Below are positions 8,856-17,196 of a stretch of 40,015 nt of DNA, one piece after another. Positions within the stretch are counted from its first letter, which is position 1. Each line of letters starts with the position of its first letter. Position numbers and translations under genes: made by a program. The notes under the pieces were generated by a model that saw only the letters and a program-made list of their open reading frames with translations, did not search any database and had not been told where the DNA came from. This DNA is from Bacteroidales bacterium (GTDB taxonomy: Bacteria; Bacteroidota; Bacteroidia; Bacteroidales; WCHB1-69), in the NCBI GenBank assembly GCA_017962275.1, contig JAGCVQ010000012.1:1-40015 (forward strand), read 5' to 3'.

Positions 8856-10256
8856 ATTTTCAGATATGTAGATATATTGTATCGAATCGATAAGTGCGTT
8901 GACTTCGCTTGTATTGTTGATGTTCTTGGCGAATTTGAGGTAGTCGAGAACATTCAGGCGGATACCGTCTTCGAGGAAGGCGGCGGAGAAGTCGCGCTTG
9001 GCGCATTGGAGGCAATAGTCGTACATCTGGCCGCGCATTGCGTTGATGCTGTCAGGATAGTGGGACTCACGGAACTCGGGGTTTTGGCGGAGTTGCGCAC
9101 TGTCGAACATATCAATGGCCTGTTTGAACTTGTCAAGCTGCCCTTGGGTGTTGTCCATGCCTTGTTGGTAGAACTGGACTCCGCGGCGGTAGAAAGCCAT
9201 CGTTTCGTCATATTGCTGTTGTTGCGATGTGCTTTTTTCTCTGCCGGAAAGCGTCATCGCAAGAATGGCGGCAATGGCGACAACAGCCGCTGCCACTATA
9301 CCGATGATGATGAACTTGCGTTTAGAGGTCGAGACTGGCGCAGGCGTCGGCGAAGCTGTGTGGGATTCTATATGGATGGAAGACCCGAAGGAACCGCCGT
9401 AAGAACCGGATGTGTGAATTGATCCCGACGAGTAGGGGATTTGTGCCAGATGGAGAGCGGCGAACTGCTCCAAATCGGTGGCGAGAGGACGGGCTGTGGG
9501 ATCGGGCAGCAGGCACTGCATGATAATCTGTTTCAAATCGTCGGAGAAACTATCCGGCAGGGGCGGAATTTCCGCACCTTGAAGCTGTGCCTCGCCGCCT
9601 TGACCGCCGAAAGGCAGGCGCCCCGTGAGCATCTCGTAGAGGGATGCCCCCAATGCCCAAATATCGCTGGCCACCAAGGGAATCTGGTCGCGACGGAATT
9701 TCTCGGGCGGCATATACGGGCGTGTGCCTTGCACCGTCGATACACCACCTTCACCACCCTCGCCTAAAATGCTGCGTGCCTTGCCGCTGATGCCGAAATC
9801 GGTGATGATGTAGCTGTTGCCGTCCAACAGCACGTTCGCGGGCTTGATGTCTTGGTGGATGATGGGCGGTTGGTGTTCGTGCATGCAGGACAGTCCTGCT
9901 GCCACGTCGTGCAGGAACTGCCACGCCTTTCGCTCGCTGCAGTTGCCTAAGAGATCCTCGGCGGAACCTGAATTGTAGTAAGGCATCACTAAGTAAGGAT
10001 GACCCACGCAAACACCGAAGTAGGTGTATTTCAACAGGTTGGGATGATTGAGGTTGTAGACTAAGGCGAACTCTTGACGGAACATCTCAATGCCCGACTC
10101 GTCAAGTTGTGAGGAAGGCAGGAACACTTTCAGCACCAGGGTGATCTTTGCGGAGGTGTCATCCACGAGCCACACTTCCGAGAACCCGCCTTCGCCTAAT
10201 TTCTTCCGCAGCCGGTATCGGCCGTCAAACAGGAAATCTTGCTGCAATTTTGACAT
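8853..10256 (-). CDS. Transmembrane Ser/Thr protein kinase (HQD type), copy B
   Basis: This is a 467-residue eukaryotic-like (Hanks-type) kinase. Residues about 14-270 carry the Gly-loop G-E-G-G-F-S-E-V-W (21-29), the ATP lysine K43, the catalytic loop H-Q-D-I-K-P-A-N (134-141; D136, K138, N141), D-F-G (153-155) and the substrate loop G-T-R-P-Y-M-P-P-E-K (177-186). The HRD arginine is Gln, so it belongs to the non-RD class. A Ser/Gly-rich linker (275-311) leads to one TM helix (about 315-337) and a periplasmic tail of about 130 residues. The tail contains a helical, TPR-like pattern (M-A-F-Y-R-R-G-V-Q-F-Y-Q-Q-G) and could be the sensing part. It is clearly paralogous to the kinase just upstream, with the same residue numbering through the catalytic core and a gap of only 10 bases. 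It probably phosphorylates FHA or zinc-ribbon partners in this operon (inference). Confidence 0.93.
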   Translation of the reverse strand: MSKLQQDFLFDGRYRLRKKLGEGGFSEVWLVDDTSAKITLVLKVFLPSSQLDESGIEMFRQEFALVYNLNHPNLLKYTYFGVCVGHPYLVMPYYNSGSAEDLLGNCSERKAWQFLHDVAAGLSCMHEHQPPIIHQDIKPANVLLDGNSYIITDFGISGKARSILGEGGEGGVSTVQGTRPYMPPEKFRRDQIPLVASDIWALGASLYEMLTGRLPFGGQGGEAQLQGAEIPPLPDSFSDDLKQIIMQCLLPDPTARPLATDLEQFAALHLAQIPYSSGSIHTSGSYGGSFGSSIHIESHTASPTPAPVSTSKRKFIIIGIVAAAVVAIAAILAMTLSGREKSTSQQQQYDETMAFYRRGVQFYQQGMDNTQGQLDKFKQAIDMFDSAQLRQNPEFRESHYPDSINAMRGQMYDYCLQCAKRDFSAAFLEDGIRLNVLDYLKFAKNINNTSEVNALIDSIQYIYISEN

Positions 10257-10266
10257 AATTATTAAC

Positions 10267-11517
10267 TTATTGTTGTTTTCCAGAAACTATCATTTCGTTT
10301 GTATGCTGCATAAAGAACTCGCTCTCACTTACTTCATCCGCTTCATTGTCATCCTCCAAGTCAGCACCCTTTGGTGTTACTTCCCGATTGTTATCTTTCT
10401 TGCGGCGCGTATTCGTATAAGTGACGGCCTTTTCCAAATTCCTGCCACTTAGCAAAGAATCGACTTTAGTAGTATCACTATTCGACGCGGTGTCGGCAAT
10501 CGTTCCCTTGCCTTGGTGATTGAACAGGAAGATGGTAAAAAACACGACCAAGGCAATCCCGATGACACTGACAGCGGCAATCATAAGTATCGAGAGCTTT
10601 TTTTTGCCTTCTTTGGGTGGATAACCACCACTATTTGGTGGATAAGACAAGGGATCTTGAGAATAATAGAGGGGACTGACCCGAGAATCCGTTGGCGGTG
10701 AGGGCGGATTCTTGACCATCTTGTCAGCATATAACGCCAGTTCCTTAGCCGTTGGGCGGTGACCAGGATTGGACGAGAGGCACTTCCTAACCGCATAACG
10801 CAGCTCGTTAGAGAACGAGGCCGGAAGCTTGGGGCATTCAAGCACCTCGAGTTGCTTTTCACCGCCTTCGATTCCAAACGGCAACTCGCCGGTCAGCAGC
10901 TCATAAAGCGAAGCCCCCAACGACCAGATGTCATTCTCCGGATAAATCTCCGGATTCTCGAGATATTTCTCTGGCGGCATATAGGGCCGGGTTCCCTGGA
11001 CAACCTTGTTGTCGCTGGACCCCTTGACCAGATTGTACATGCCCGCACTGATGCCGAAATCGGTGATGATGAAGTTTTCGCTATCAAGCAACACGTTAGC
11101 GGGCTTGATGTCCTGATGGATGATGGCAGGACGTTGTGCATGCAGACGCGCCAATCCGGCTGCCACATCGCGGAGATACTTCCATCCCATCTGCTCTGAG
11201 CAACGGCCAACCATTGACGCTGCCGAACCTAATCTGTAGTAGGGCATTACCAAGTATGGGTAGCCCATACAGACATTGAACTGACTGTACTTTAAGAGAT
11301 TGGGGTGGTTGATGTTATATACCAACTGAAACTCCTTGCGGAAGAGATCCACCACCTTATCATCCAACTGAGCATCGGGAAGGAATATCTTCAGTACCAA
11401 TTCTATATCCCCGACGGTGTCTTGAACCAACCACACTTCCGAATAGCCGCCATCGCCCAGCTTCCGCAAAAGCTGGTAACGACTGTCAAATAGATATCCT
11501 TGTTGTAGTCTTGCCAT
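10267..11517 (-). CDS. Transmembrane Ser/Thr protein kinase (HQD type), copy A
   Basis: This is a 416-residue Hanks-type kinase and a paralogue of the gene downstream. The kinase domain has G-D-G-G-Y-S-E-V-W (21-29), K43, H-Q-D-I-K-P-A-N (134-141), D-F-G (153-155), G-T-R-P-Y-M-P-P-E-K and D-I-W-S-L-G-A-S-L-Y-E-L. As in copy B, the HRD arginine is replaced by Gln. A Pro-rich juxtamembrane linker (about 270-303) precedes one TM helix (about 307-332). The periplasmic tail is about 84 residues, very polar and rich in Asp/Glu and Lys/Arg, and shows no similarity to the copy B tail. The two kinases therefore share a catalytic core but have different external segments, which suggests different inputs or partners. 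It lies 29 bases downstream of the PP2C gene. Confidence 0.93.
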   Translation of the reverse strand: MARLQQGYLFDSRYQLLRKLGDGGYSEVWLVQDTVGDIELVLKIFLPDAQLDDKVVDLFRKEFQLVYNINHPNLLKYSQFNVCMGYPYLVMPYYRLGSAASMVGRCSEQMGWKYLRDVAAGLARLHAQRPAIIHQDIKPANVLLDSENFIITDFGISAGMYNLVKGSSDNKVVQGTRPYMPPEKYLENPEIYPENDIWSLGASLYELLTGELPFGIEGGEKQLEVLECPKLPASFSNELRYAVRKCLSSNPGHRPTAKELALYADKMVKNPPSPPTDSRVSPLYYSQDPLSYPPNSGGYPPKEGKKKLSILMIAAVSVIGIALVVFFTIFLFNHQGKGTIADTASNSDTTKVDSLLSGRNLEKAVTYTNTRRKKDNNREVTPKGADLEDDNEADEVSESEFFMQHTNEMIVSGKQQ

Positions 11518-11546
11518 TATCTTTGATCTTTTGTGTGATTCTCTTT

Positions 11547-13115
11547 CTAATTGGAGTGTTGTTGATTTTTCTGATGCTCTTTCCCAACTCCCTTTTCTTT
11601 TTCCTTTTTCTCCTTTTCCTTTGCTGCTTTATCAAGCAATTTTGTATTATTATTGTTGTTATTACTCTCTTCTTTTTTCCCTGAGTTTTGCGAGGCAGAT
11701 GGATTTGTAGTTGACTTGTTTCGATAATTCGGTACGACACTATTGGTGGTCGCTGTTTCCGTTGGAGAGCCAGCCGTCGCACTTGCCGGACTGCTCCCTG
11801 CAGCCTCCGGATTGGCAGCAGACTGCGCAGTTTGTTGTGTCGCAGGAGCCGCGTTTTGTTGTCGGCCGTAGGAGGCAGCATCGTTGTTTCCTGCACCCAA
11901 AAGAAACTCTCCTTCGATGGTTTCCTGATTCAACGTGTCCTGCGGATTCGGTTTAACTTCAACCTTCTCTTGTGCAGCCTTTTCCTTTTCAGCGCGCTTA
12001 ATCTTGATATTCCGTATCATGAAAAATGCACCGACAGCCAGAGCGGCGACCAATGCCACAGCAAGCAGGGCGATGAGGGTGTCCTTGCGGTCACGTTTTT
12101 TATCGTCCTCTCTGTCAAGAGGAACCGCATCCGGAATGGGTGGGGCTGACGTGTTGCTTTCACTGGTCTGTAACGCCTTGGGCTTTTTCTTTGCCTCCGG
12201 GCGTTTGGGGCCGGCTTTCACCTGACAGAGCAGTGTGGTGACATTGTCGTGCCATCCAGCAGCGGCACAGGCAGTCCATAATTCGTTGATTCCGTCCATA
12301 AGATGGTCGGCGTCGGGGATATGCTCCTCAATGACATCCTCAATGCAGGAGATATTCTCCAGAATCTTCAGAGAGGGCAGCGCGCCGCACAAACCGTCAC
12401 TGCAGAGCAGGTACAGATCATCCTGATAAACCTCAATAGGACCTTCGATGTCTGGATTTGCCTTTTCCAAAGGATTACCGAGACTGCGGGTGATGATGTT
12501 GTTGTCCGGGTGCACGAATGCCTCCTCTTCGCTTAGGTGGAGCACCTCCATCACGTAGGAATGGTCATGGGAGAGGGTTTGCAAACCGTCGTCGGGAGTA
12601 TAACGATAAAGCCGGCTGTCACCGCACCAGGCGTAGTAGGCGGTGTTGTTGGGCAGCAGCCACAACAGCACCACCGTAGTGCCCATGCCCTCTTTCTCCT
12701 TGTCTTTGGCGGCAGCCTTTTTGATGGCTTCGTCGGCGGCAAGGATGGTCTTGCGGATGAACTTCCGGATGGCGGTATCGGTCATCTCCAGATTCTTCGT
12801 CCCCTCCTCGCTGAAACACTTGGCAAGCGTAGTGACCGCTATTTGGGAGGCCACCTCGCCGGCGTTCATGCCGCCCATGCCGTCGGCTACCACAAGGAGA
12901 CAGCCTTTGTCTCCCATCGTGAGTTTTGCGGAAAGGCCGGTGACATCTCCATAATGGCTCTCCGTGGGGTTGATGGAGTTGTCGCCCTTTTCAAAAGGAC
13001 TGACCGTTTTTGCGCGACCGACTGACGGCACGACGAGGCAGCTGTCCTCGTTCGTGCCGTTGCGGGCCGCTCTGTCGCACTGGGCGGCAATGGTGAGTAT
13101 CGTATTAACGCTCAT
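11547..13115 (-). CDS. Membrane-tethered PP2C-family Ser/Thr phosphatase
   Basis: This 522-residue protein has an N-terminal PPM/PP2C domain (about 1-300) that removes phosphate from Ser/Thr using two metal ions. All key motifs are present: N-E-D (22-24), V-A-D-G-M-G-G (76-82), G-M-G-T-T (143-147), W-C-G-D-S-R-L-Y-R (163-171), S-H-D-H-S, I-T-R-S-L-G, L-C-S-D-G-L (D240) and H-D-N-V-T-T (289-294). A Lys/Pro-rich linker runs to one TM helix (about 346-367). The periplasmic tail (about 155 residues) is low complexity, rich in Ala/Thr/Ser/Asn and ending in Lys/Glu-rich sequence. Most bacterial PP2C enzymes that pair with Hanks kinases are soluble (PrpC/Stp), although PstP of mycobacteria is also TM-anchored. 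It is the likely eraser for the three kinases encoded here. The stop is 2 bases from the upstream gene. Confidence 0.95.
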   Translation of the reverse strand: MSVNTILTIAAQCDRAARNGTNEDSCLVVPSVGRAKTVSPFEKGDNSINPTESHYGDVTGLSAKLTMGDKGCLLVVADGMGGMNAGEVASQIAVTTLAKCFSEEGTKNLEMTDTAIRKFIRKTILAADEAIKKAAAKDKEKEGMGTTVVLLWLLPNNTAYYAWCGDSRLYRYTPDDGLQTLSHDHSYVMEVLHLSEEEAFVHPDNNIITRSLGNPLEKANPDIEGPIEVYQDDLYLLCSDGLCGALPSLKILENISCIEDVIEEHIPDADHLMDGINELWTACAAAGWHDNVTTLLCQVKAGPKRPEAKKKPKALQTSESNTSAPPIPDAVPLDREDDKKRDRKDTLIALLAVALVAALAVGAFFMIRNIKIKRAEKEKAAQEKVEVKPNPQDTLNQETIEGEFLLGAGNNDAASYGRQQNAAPATQQTAQSAANPEAAGSSPASATAGSPTETATTNSVVPNYRNKSTTNPSASQNSGKKEESNNNNNNTKLLDKAAKEKEKKEKEKGVGKEHQKNQQHSN

Positions 13116-13117
13116 TA

Positions 13118-14224
13118 TTACTTTTTACTTGACGATGCACTGGATTTCGCGTTGGACGAGGATCCGGAATTCTTGTCAGACTTATTGGTGGATTTGGAGC
13201 TCTCCTTACTTCCACTCCTATTGCTCTCCTTGGAAGATTTCTTGCCCTTGTCTGACTCCTTGGCCTTAGACTGATTGTTGTCCGGGATGATGCTCTCATC
13301 CGTCTTCTCGGATTCGGGCTGGGCCTCGCTCTTGGCAGGCTTCGAAGACTCCGCCGGTTTCGCTTTCACGGGAGGCGTGGGCTTTGACTGCATCTTCACC
13401 AACTCCCACTTCCCACTTCCGTAAGGGTCGATACGGGCAACGCCCATCAGGGTGAGGTGGAGGCAACCGGGCTCGTCAGCGTTCAGGTTCAGGAAAGCGC
13501 CGCCAATCACCGTTTCCGGGTTGACGGGCTGCCGCACACTGAAAATGGTGTTCTCGTTGAACGTGACATTGGTGGGAACCACATTGTAGCGGGTCTCTCC
13601 GTTCTCGGGGCTCACGTGGAACCAAACCATATAGCCATTCTTGGAACCATCGCCAAGCTCCACACGCAGACCAAGATTCTGAAACGTGGTGTCCGTCACA
13701 TGGAAGAAATCGGGAGCCAGTTTCTCGTCCGTTATCTTGTTCAAAGCAAAGGGCATATAGTGGGTATCGTTAGCCTTCTTATACTCAAGTTTATCGATTG
13801 ACACCAGATCGTCACCATATTTGTTGGCATCATACTTGGGATCAACCTTCCAAGGTTTAAGGAAACGGTTATCGACACCGAAACCGTAGGGAAGCAGCGG
13901 GGCCACGCCATAGACCGCGCTAAAGAAGTCCGTACCCGAAACATTGGAACCGCTTTCTCTATCACGCACATTATAACTGGCTTTTACCACCAGAAATGCG
14001 TTGTCAATTGCCTTACGCAGGATGGCATACTCGCCATCCGATGTTGCGCTGGACGGGGTGACGGAGGTGACTTCGATGTCGGTGGCGGCCTTGTCGGTCT
14101 TTTCCTTGCTTTCCTGCTCCGTTTTGTCTTTCTTGACGCTCTTCCGGAAGTTGGGCACTTCACTCTGGGCACTGCCAATTAAAACAGCAGTGGCCAGCAA
14201 CAAAACCAAACTTATCCTTTTCAT
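13118..14224 (-). CDS. Secreted protein with Lys/Ser-rich C-terminal tail, unknown function
   Basis: I do not recognise a family for this 368-residue protein. A Sec signal peptide is clear (MKRISLVLLLATAVLIGSAQ, cleavage near residue 19-20). A charged linker (about 25-60) precedes a globular region (about 63-282) with mixed alpha/beta character and several aromatic G-x-x-P-Y or D-P-Y-G patterns. The last about 85 residues are almost only Ser, Lys, Pro, Glu and Asn. Such a basic, disordered tail could bind peptidoglycan, DNA or acidic proteins, but no known motif is visible. The gene lies between the FHA-protease and PP2C genes (gaps of 15 and 2 bases), so it is almost certainly co-transcribed. 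It could be a periplasmic substrate or regulator of the membrane protease. That role is inferred from context only. Confidence 0.7.
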   Translation of the reverse strand: MKRISLVLLLATAVLIGSAQSEVPNFRKSVKKDKTEQESKEKTDKAATDIEVTSVTPSSATSDGEYAILRKAIDNAFLVVKASYNVRDRESGSNVSGTDFFSAVYGVAPLLPYGFGVDNRFLKPWKVDPKYDANKYGDDLVSIDKLEYKKANDTHYMPFALNKITDEKLAPDFFHVTDTTFQNLGLRVELGDGSKNGYMVWFHVSPENGETRYNVVPTNVTFNENTIFSVRQPVNPETVIGGAFLNLNADEPGCLHLTLMGVARIDPYGSGKWELVKMQSKPTPPVKAKPAESSKPAKSEAQPESEKTDESIIPDNNQSKAKESDKGKKSSKESNRSGSKESSKSTNKSDKNSGSSSNAKSSASSSKK

Positions 14225-14239
14225 ATCGCATCGGTTTTA

Positions 14240-15763
14240 TTAGTGAACAATGGTGGAGAAGGGCACGATACTGCCACTGCTGCGGCCGTGTCTGGTTGAG
14301 ACCAATCCGACGACATAATAATTATTACCATCCTTATAGAACACGGGGCCGCCGCTGTTGCCGGGCTCGAAGTTGGCACCGGTGACCGGAATCACATTGT
14401 GCAGCAGACCGTCATTGGACGTGGTGGCGTAGGTGTATTGCGGACGGATGTCGTTGTTGTCGCTTCCTGTGCCATTCGGGAATCCGAGGACCTCCAGACG
14501 GGTGCCGGCAGGAATAGACTTGGAAAGTTGCGGGTTGGGTTGAATGGCACTGCTGCGGTTGATGCGTCTGTAGGCATAGTCGCTGCCGTTGGCTAGATAG
14601 ATGTTCAAGCCGTCACCAATGTCGTATTTGACATCATTCTTGCTGACCACACTGAAATCGGAATAATTCATCACTATTTTGTCGCCAATATTGTTAACAG
14701 CCTCAATGGTGGCATCGACTCTGCCGCCGTAATGGATCAGAAGGTTGGCCAAAATGAAAGCGGCTGTTTTCTCCTCGTCTGCAAGGTTGGCGTAATAAGC
14801 CCACGGCTCAACCACGTGGCGGGCGGTGTAGAAATAACCGTCGCTGGTGACAAAGCCGGTGGCAATCGGAGCCTCATCATCCTTGAAATAGTACTCCCAA
14901 CGACCATCGGGATACTCATCCGAGATCAGGTCGTAAGCCGTGGTTCCTTCGTCGCATTTGAACACCAATTTCGTCATTTTCATGAAATAGACGTTTGACT
15001 CAAAAGGTTTCAACATACCACCATAGTCCACTTTGGAATTCTTTGAGCCTTGGACGTTGGCATGTCCGCCACTCCCACTGCCACGACTGGCCAGGTAGGC
15101 AATATTTTTCTTAAGGGAGGCGATCTCTTCATCCGCAGCTCTCTTATCTGCGGCAGCTTGTACTTTGACCTCGCCTAACTCCGCCTGGGTGAGTTTCGTC
15201 TCCTTGTTGGCCAGCACCAGCCCGGTGACAAGACCTGCGACGGCGAGGCAGAAGAGGATGGTGAGCAGGGTAAGAGCCGTCTTGTACGGGCGGAGGGCCT
15301 GCTGGCGGAAGAGGTTCAGACGGGCGGTCATACCGATGGATTTCACCAAGGACTGGTCGCCTTGAGGAACGATGAAGCCGAGGCGCGGACCGTTGTAGGA
15401 AAGCTGGATTTCGTCGCCGTTCTGCAGGAGCTGCTCTCCCATCACGCGCTGACCGTTCACAAACGTGTCGTTGGTGTTGCTGCGGTGGATGAGCTTCCAT
15501 TGATCGCCCACGCGCGTGATGACGGCGTGCTCGCGGCTCACCGTGCCGAATTGTTCGTCGATGAGCACTTGGCACTTCTTGTCGCGCCCGATGAACACCT
15601 CATCGACAATCAGCTTCTGCTGCTCGCCGCGACGATGCGTCGCAGAGTCGTCCTTGTGCTCAATGATGAAATAACGTCTGCCTTCCCCGCCAAACACGGA
15701 GCGCACACCGGAGTTAATGGTTCCGGAAACCGTTCTTTTGAATTGAGTCGTTTGATTTGCCAT
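14240..15763 (-). CDS. FHA domain - TM helix - trypsin-like serine protease fusion
   Basis: This 507-residue protein has an N-terminal FHA domain (about 32-132): V-F-I-G-R-D (57-61), V-S-R-E-H-A (75-80) and T-F-V-N-G-Q-R-V (100-107), all expected for phospho-threonine binding. One TM helix (about 163-185) is followed by a short coiled coil (about 190-222), then a chymotrypsin/HtrA-fold protease. H316 in Y-T-A-R-H-V-V and S470 in E-P-G-N-S-G-G-P match the catalytic His and Ser. The Asp is less clear, with D381 in Y-D-I-G-D-G-L a candidate. There is no PDZ domain. The predicted topology puts FHA in the cytosol and the protease in the periplasm, so cytosolic phosphorylation could control proteolysis across the membrane (inference). 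The 126-base gap upstream contains a heptamer array and no TAnnTTTG box. Confidence 0.9.
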   Translation of the reverse strand: MANQTTQFKRTVSGTINSGVRSVFGGEGRRYFIIEHKDDSATHRRGEQQKLIVDEVFIGRDKKCQVLIDEQFGTVSREHAVITRVGDQWKLIHRSNTNDTFVNGQRVMGEQLLQNGDEIQLSYNGPRLGFIVPQGDQSLVKSIGMTARLNLFRQQALRPYKTALTLLTILFCLAVAGLVTGLVLANKETKLTQAELGEVKVQAAADKRAADEEIASLKKNIAYLASRGSGSGGHANVQGSKNSKVDYGGMLKPFESNVYFMKMTKLVFKCDEGTTAYDLISDEYPDGRWEYYFKDDEAPIATGFVTSDGYFYTARHVVEPWAYYANLADEEKTAAFILANLLIHYGGRVDATIEAVNNIGDKIVMNYSDFSVVSKNDVKYDIGDGLNIYLANGSDYAYRRINRSSAIQPNPQLSKSIPAGTRLEVLGFPNGTGSDNNDIRPQYTYATTSNDGLLHNVIPVTGANFEPGNSGGPVFYKDGNNYYVVGLVSTRHGRSSGSIVPFSTIVH

Positions 15764-15822
15764 AACTTATGAATTTAAAATAATGATATGTTGATTTGTC
15801 TTGATACTATCTTGGAAAACAG

Positions 15823-15871
15823 AGATTTGTGGTTTGTGACTTGTGATTTGTGAGGTGTGAATTATGAATTG
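15823..15871. repeat. Heptamer array, 7 x TGAnTTG (degenerate)
   Basis: Seven consecutive 7-mers (AGATTTG, TGGTTTG, TGACTTG, TGATTTG, TGAGGTG, TGAATTA, TGAATTG) fill the intergenic space after the kinase-FHA stop codon (15890-15892). In sense orientation they read CAAnTCA. The unit differs from the GTTAGCA family, but the period and the 3' placement are the same. Confidence 0.85.
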
Positions 15872-15889
15872 TAATTTCCTGCTGCCTGA

Positions 15890-17185
15890 TCAAGACACAC
15901 CCTCCACTCTTATCTTGACTTCACCAATCGAAATAATATCTCCTGCTTTGAGTTCCACGCCTTCCATACCCTTGATTTCGCGGGAATTGATGTATGTGCC
16001 GTTAAGGGAGTTCTCCCATTTGCCATCAACGAACTGTCCGTCGCGCAAGTACCAACTCCGCCGCATTGGGTTATACTCCAGCGTGAAGTGCCGCCGTGAA
16101 ATGTAATTCGTGTTGAAGTCCTTGATGCAGATGTCGTTCGTGATATGCTTGCTGAAACGCCCGCCCGTGACCAAATAGGTCCCGTTATTCAGGAAATCAT
16201 TGAGGTTGTAACAAGTGCCGTGTTCTTCACCTTGCGTCACCTTCAGCAAAAGTCCGCGAGTAATGTCGGTGTTGAAATTGACAACAGGCACGACACGTGG
16301 CTCCAAATCGTGACATTGGGGAACATGCGCCAAAACCTCGTCCACACTCTGGTAACGTTTCTCATAGTCGGGCTGGAGACAACCCTCCAAAATGGTTTCC
16401 CATTGGCGTAGATGGGGTTTCATGCGAAATTTGTCCCGGTTCCACTGTCCTGCCACAGCCTTGTCGATGTAAGGTTGCAAATCTGATTCGCCATCCAGTT
16501 TTCCGAACGGGAGCTCATGGAAGAGGATTTCGTAGAGAACCACACCGAACGAGAAAATGTCGGTGGTGGGCAGCACCGTGGCCTTGGCTTTCTTGGGGCG
16601 AGTCTGCTCGGGTGCCATATAGGCGAAAGTTCCGAAGATATCCACCTTGTTGAGGAGTTTCTTCCAGAAAGGGATGGCTGAGATGGCGCCGGCGGTCCCG
16701 AAATCGGAGAGTGCCACTTTGCCGTCACTTTTCACCAGGATGTTCTCAGGTTTGAGGTCGCGGTGAACCTTCCCGTTCCGATGCAACGCCTGCAACCCGT
16801 AAAGAATCTGACAAGCGATTCGCTCGTAATTGGGGGAGCCTTTTTCCACGAGATTGTAAAGGTTACCCTTCTGGCAGAACTCCATCACGATGCAGGGATT
16901 TCCCTTAACTTGGTCATATTCAATGGAATGCACTAAATAAGGACTGTCAATGCGGCCGGTCTCGAACTCCATCCTGAAACGTTGCACTAACTCCGCCTTT
17001 TCCTCGTTGGTACGTTTCCACAAAGGCAGAATCTTCATAGCGTAGGGCTGGTTGTCTTGGGCACTCAATACCTTGAGCACCAGTCCGAAGCTTCCCTCGC
17101 CCAGTGCTTTTTCCATACGGTAGCGACTGTTGACGTACTCGCCCTGCTTGAAGTCGCATTTTTCCCCAAAGTAGTTCTCGGCCAT
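15890..17185 (-). CDS. Soluble Ser/Thr protein kinase with C-terminal FHA domain
   Basis: This is a 431-residue cytoplasmic protein with no TM helix. The kinase domain (about 22-290) has G-E-G-S-F-G-L-V (29-36), the ATP lysine K51, canonical H-R-D-L-K-P-E-N (141-148), D-F-G (161-163) and G-T-F-A-Y-M-A-P-E-Q (185-194). It is therefore an RD-type kinase, unlike the two membrane kinases downstream. The C-terminal FHA domain (about 310-430) has I-S-R-R-H-F (362-367) and L-N-G-T-Y-I-N-S (394-401), and G-R is present in V-T-G-G-R-F. The FHA half should dock phospho-threonine partners or the kinase's own phosphorylated activation loop. Kinase-FHA fusions are known but less common than separate proteins. 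It follows the zinc-ribbon/FHA gene after 11 bases, so the pair may form one signalling unit. Confidence 0.94.
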   Translation of the reverse strand: MAENYFGEKCDFKQGEYVNSRYRMEKALGEGSFGLVLKVLSAQDNQPYAMKILPLWKRTNEEKAELVQRFRMEFETGRIDSPYLVHSIEYDQVKGNPCIVMEFCQKGNLYNLVEKGSPNYERIACQILYGLQALHRNGKVHRDLKPENILVKSDGKVALSDFGTAGAISAIPFWKKLLNKVDIFGTFAYMAPEQTRPKKAKATVLPTTDIFSFGVVLYEILFHELPFGKLDGESDLQPYIDKAVAGQWNRDKFRMKPHLRQWETILEGCLQPDYEKRYQSVDEVLAHVPQCHDLEPRVVPVVNFNTDITRGLLLKVTQGEEHGTCYNLNDFLNNGTYLVTGGRFSKHITNDICIKDFNTNYISRRHFTLEYNPMRRSWYLRDGQFVDGKWENSLNGTYINSREIKGMEGVELKAGDIISIGEVKIRVEGVS

Positions 17186-17196
17186 GGCTTGATAGA

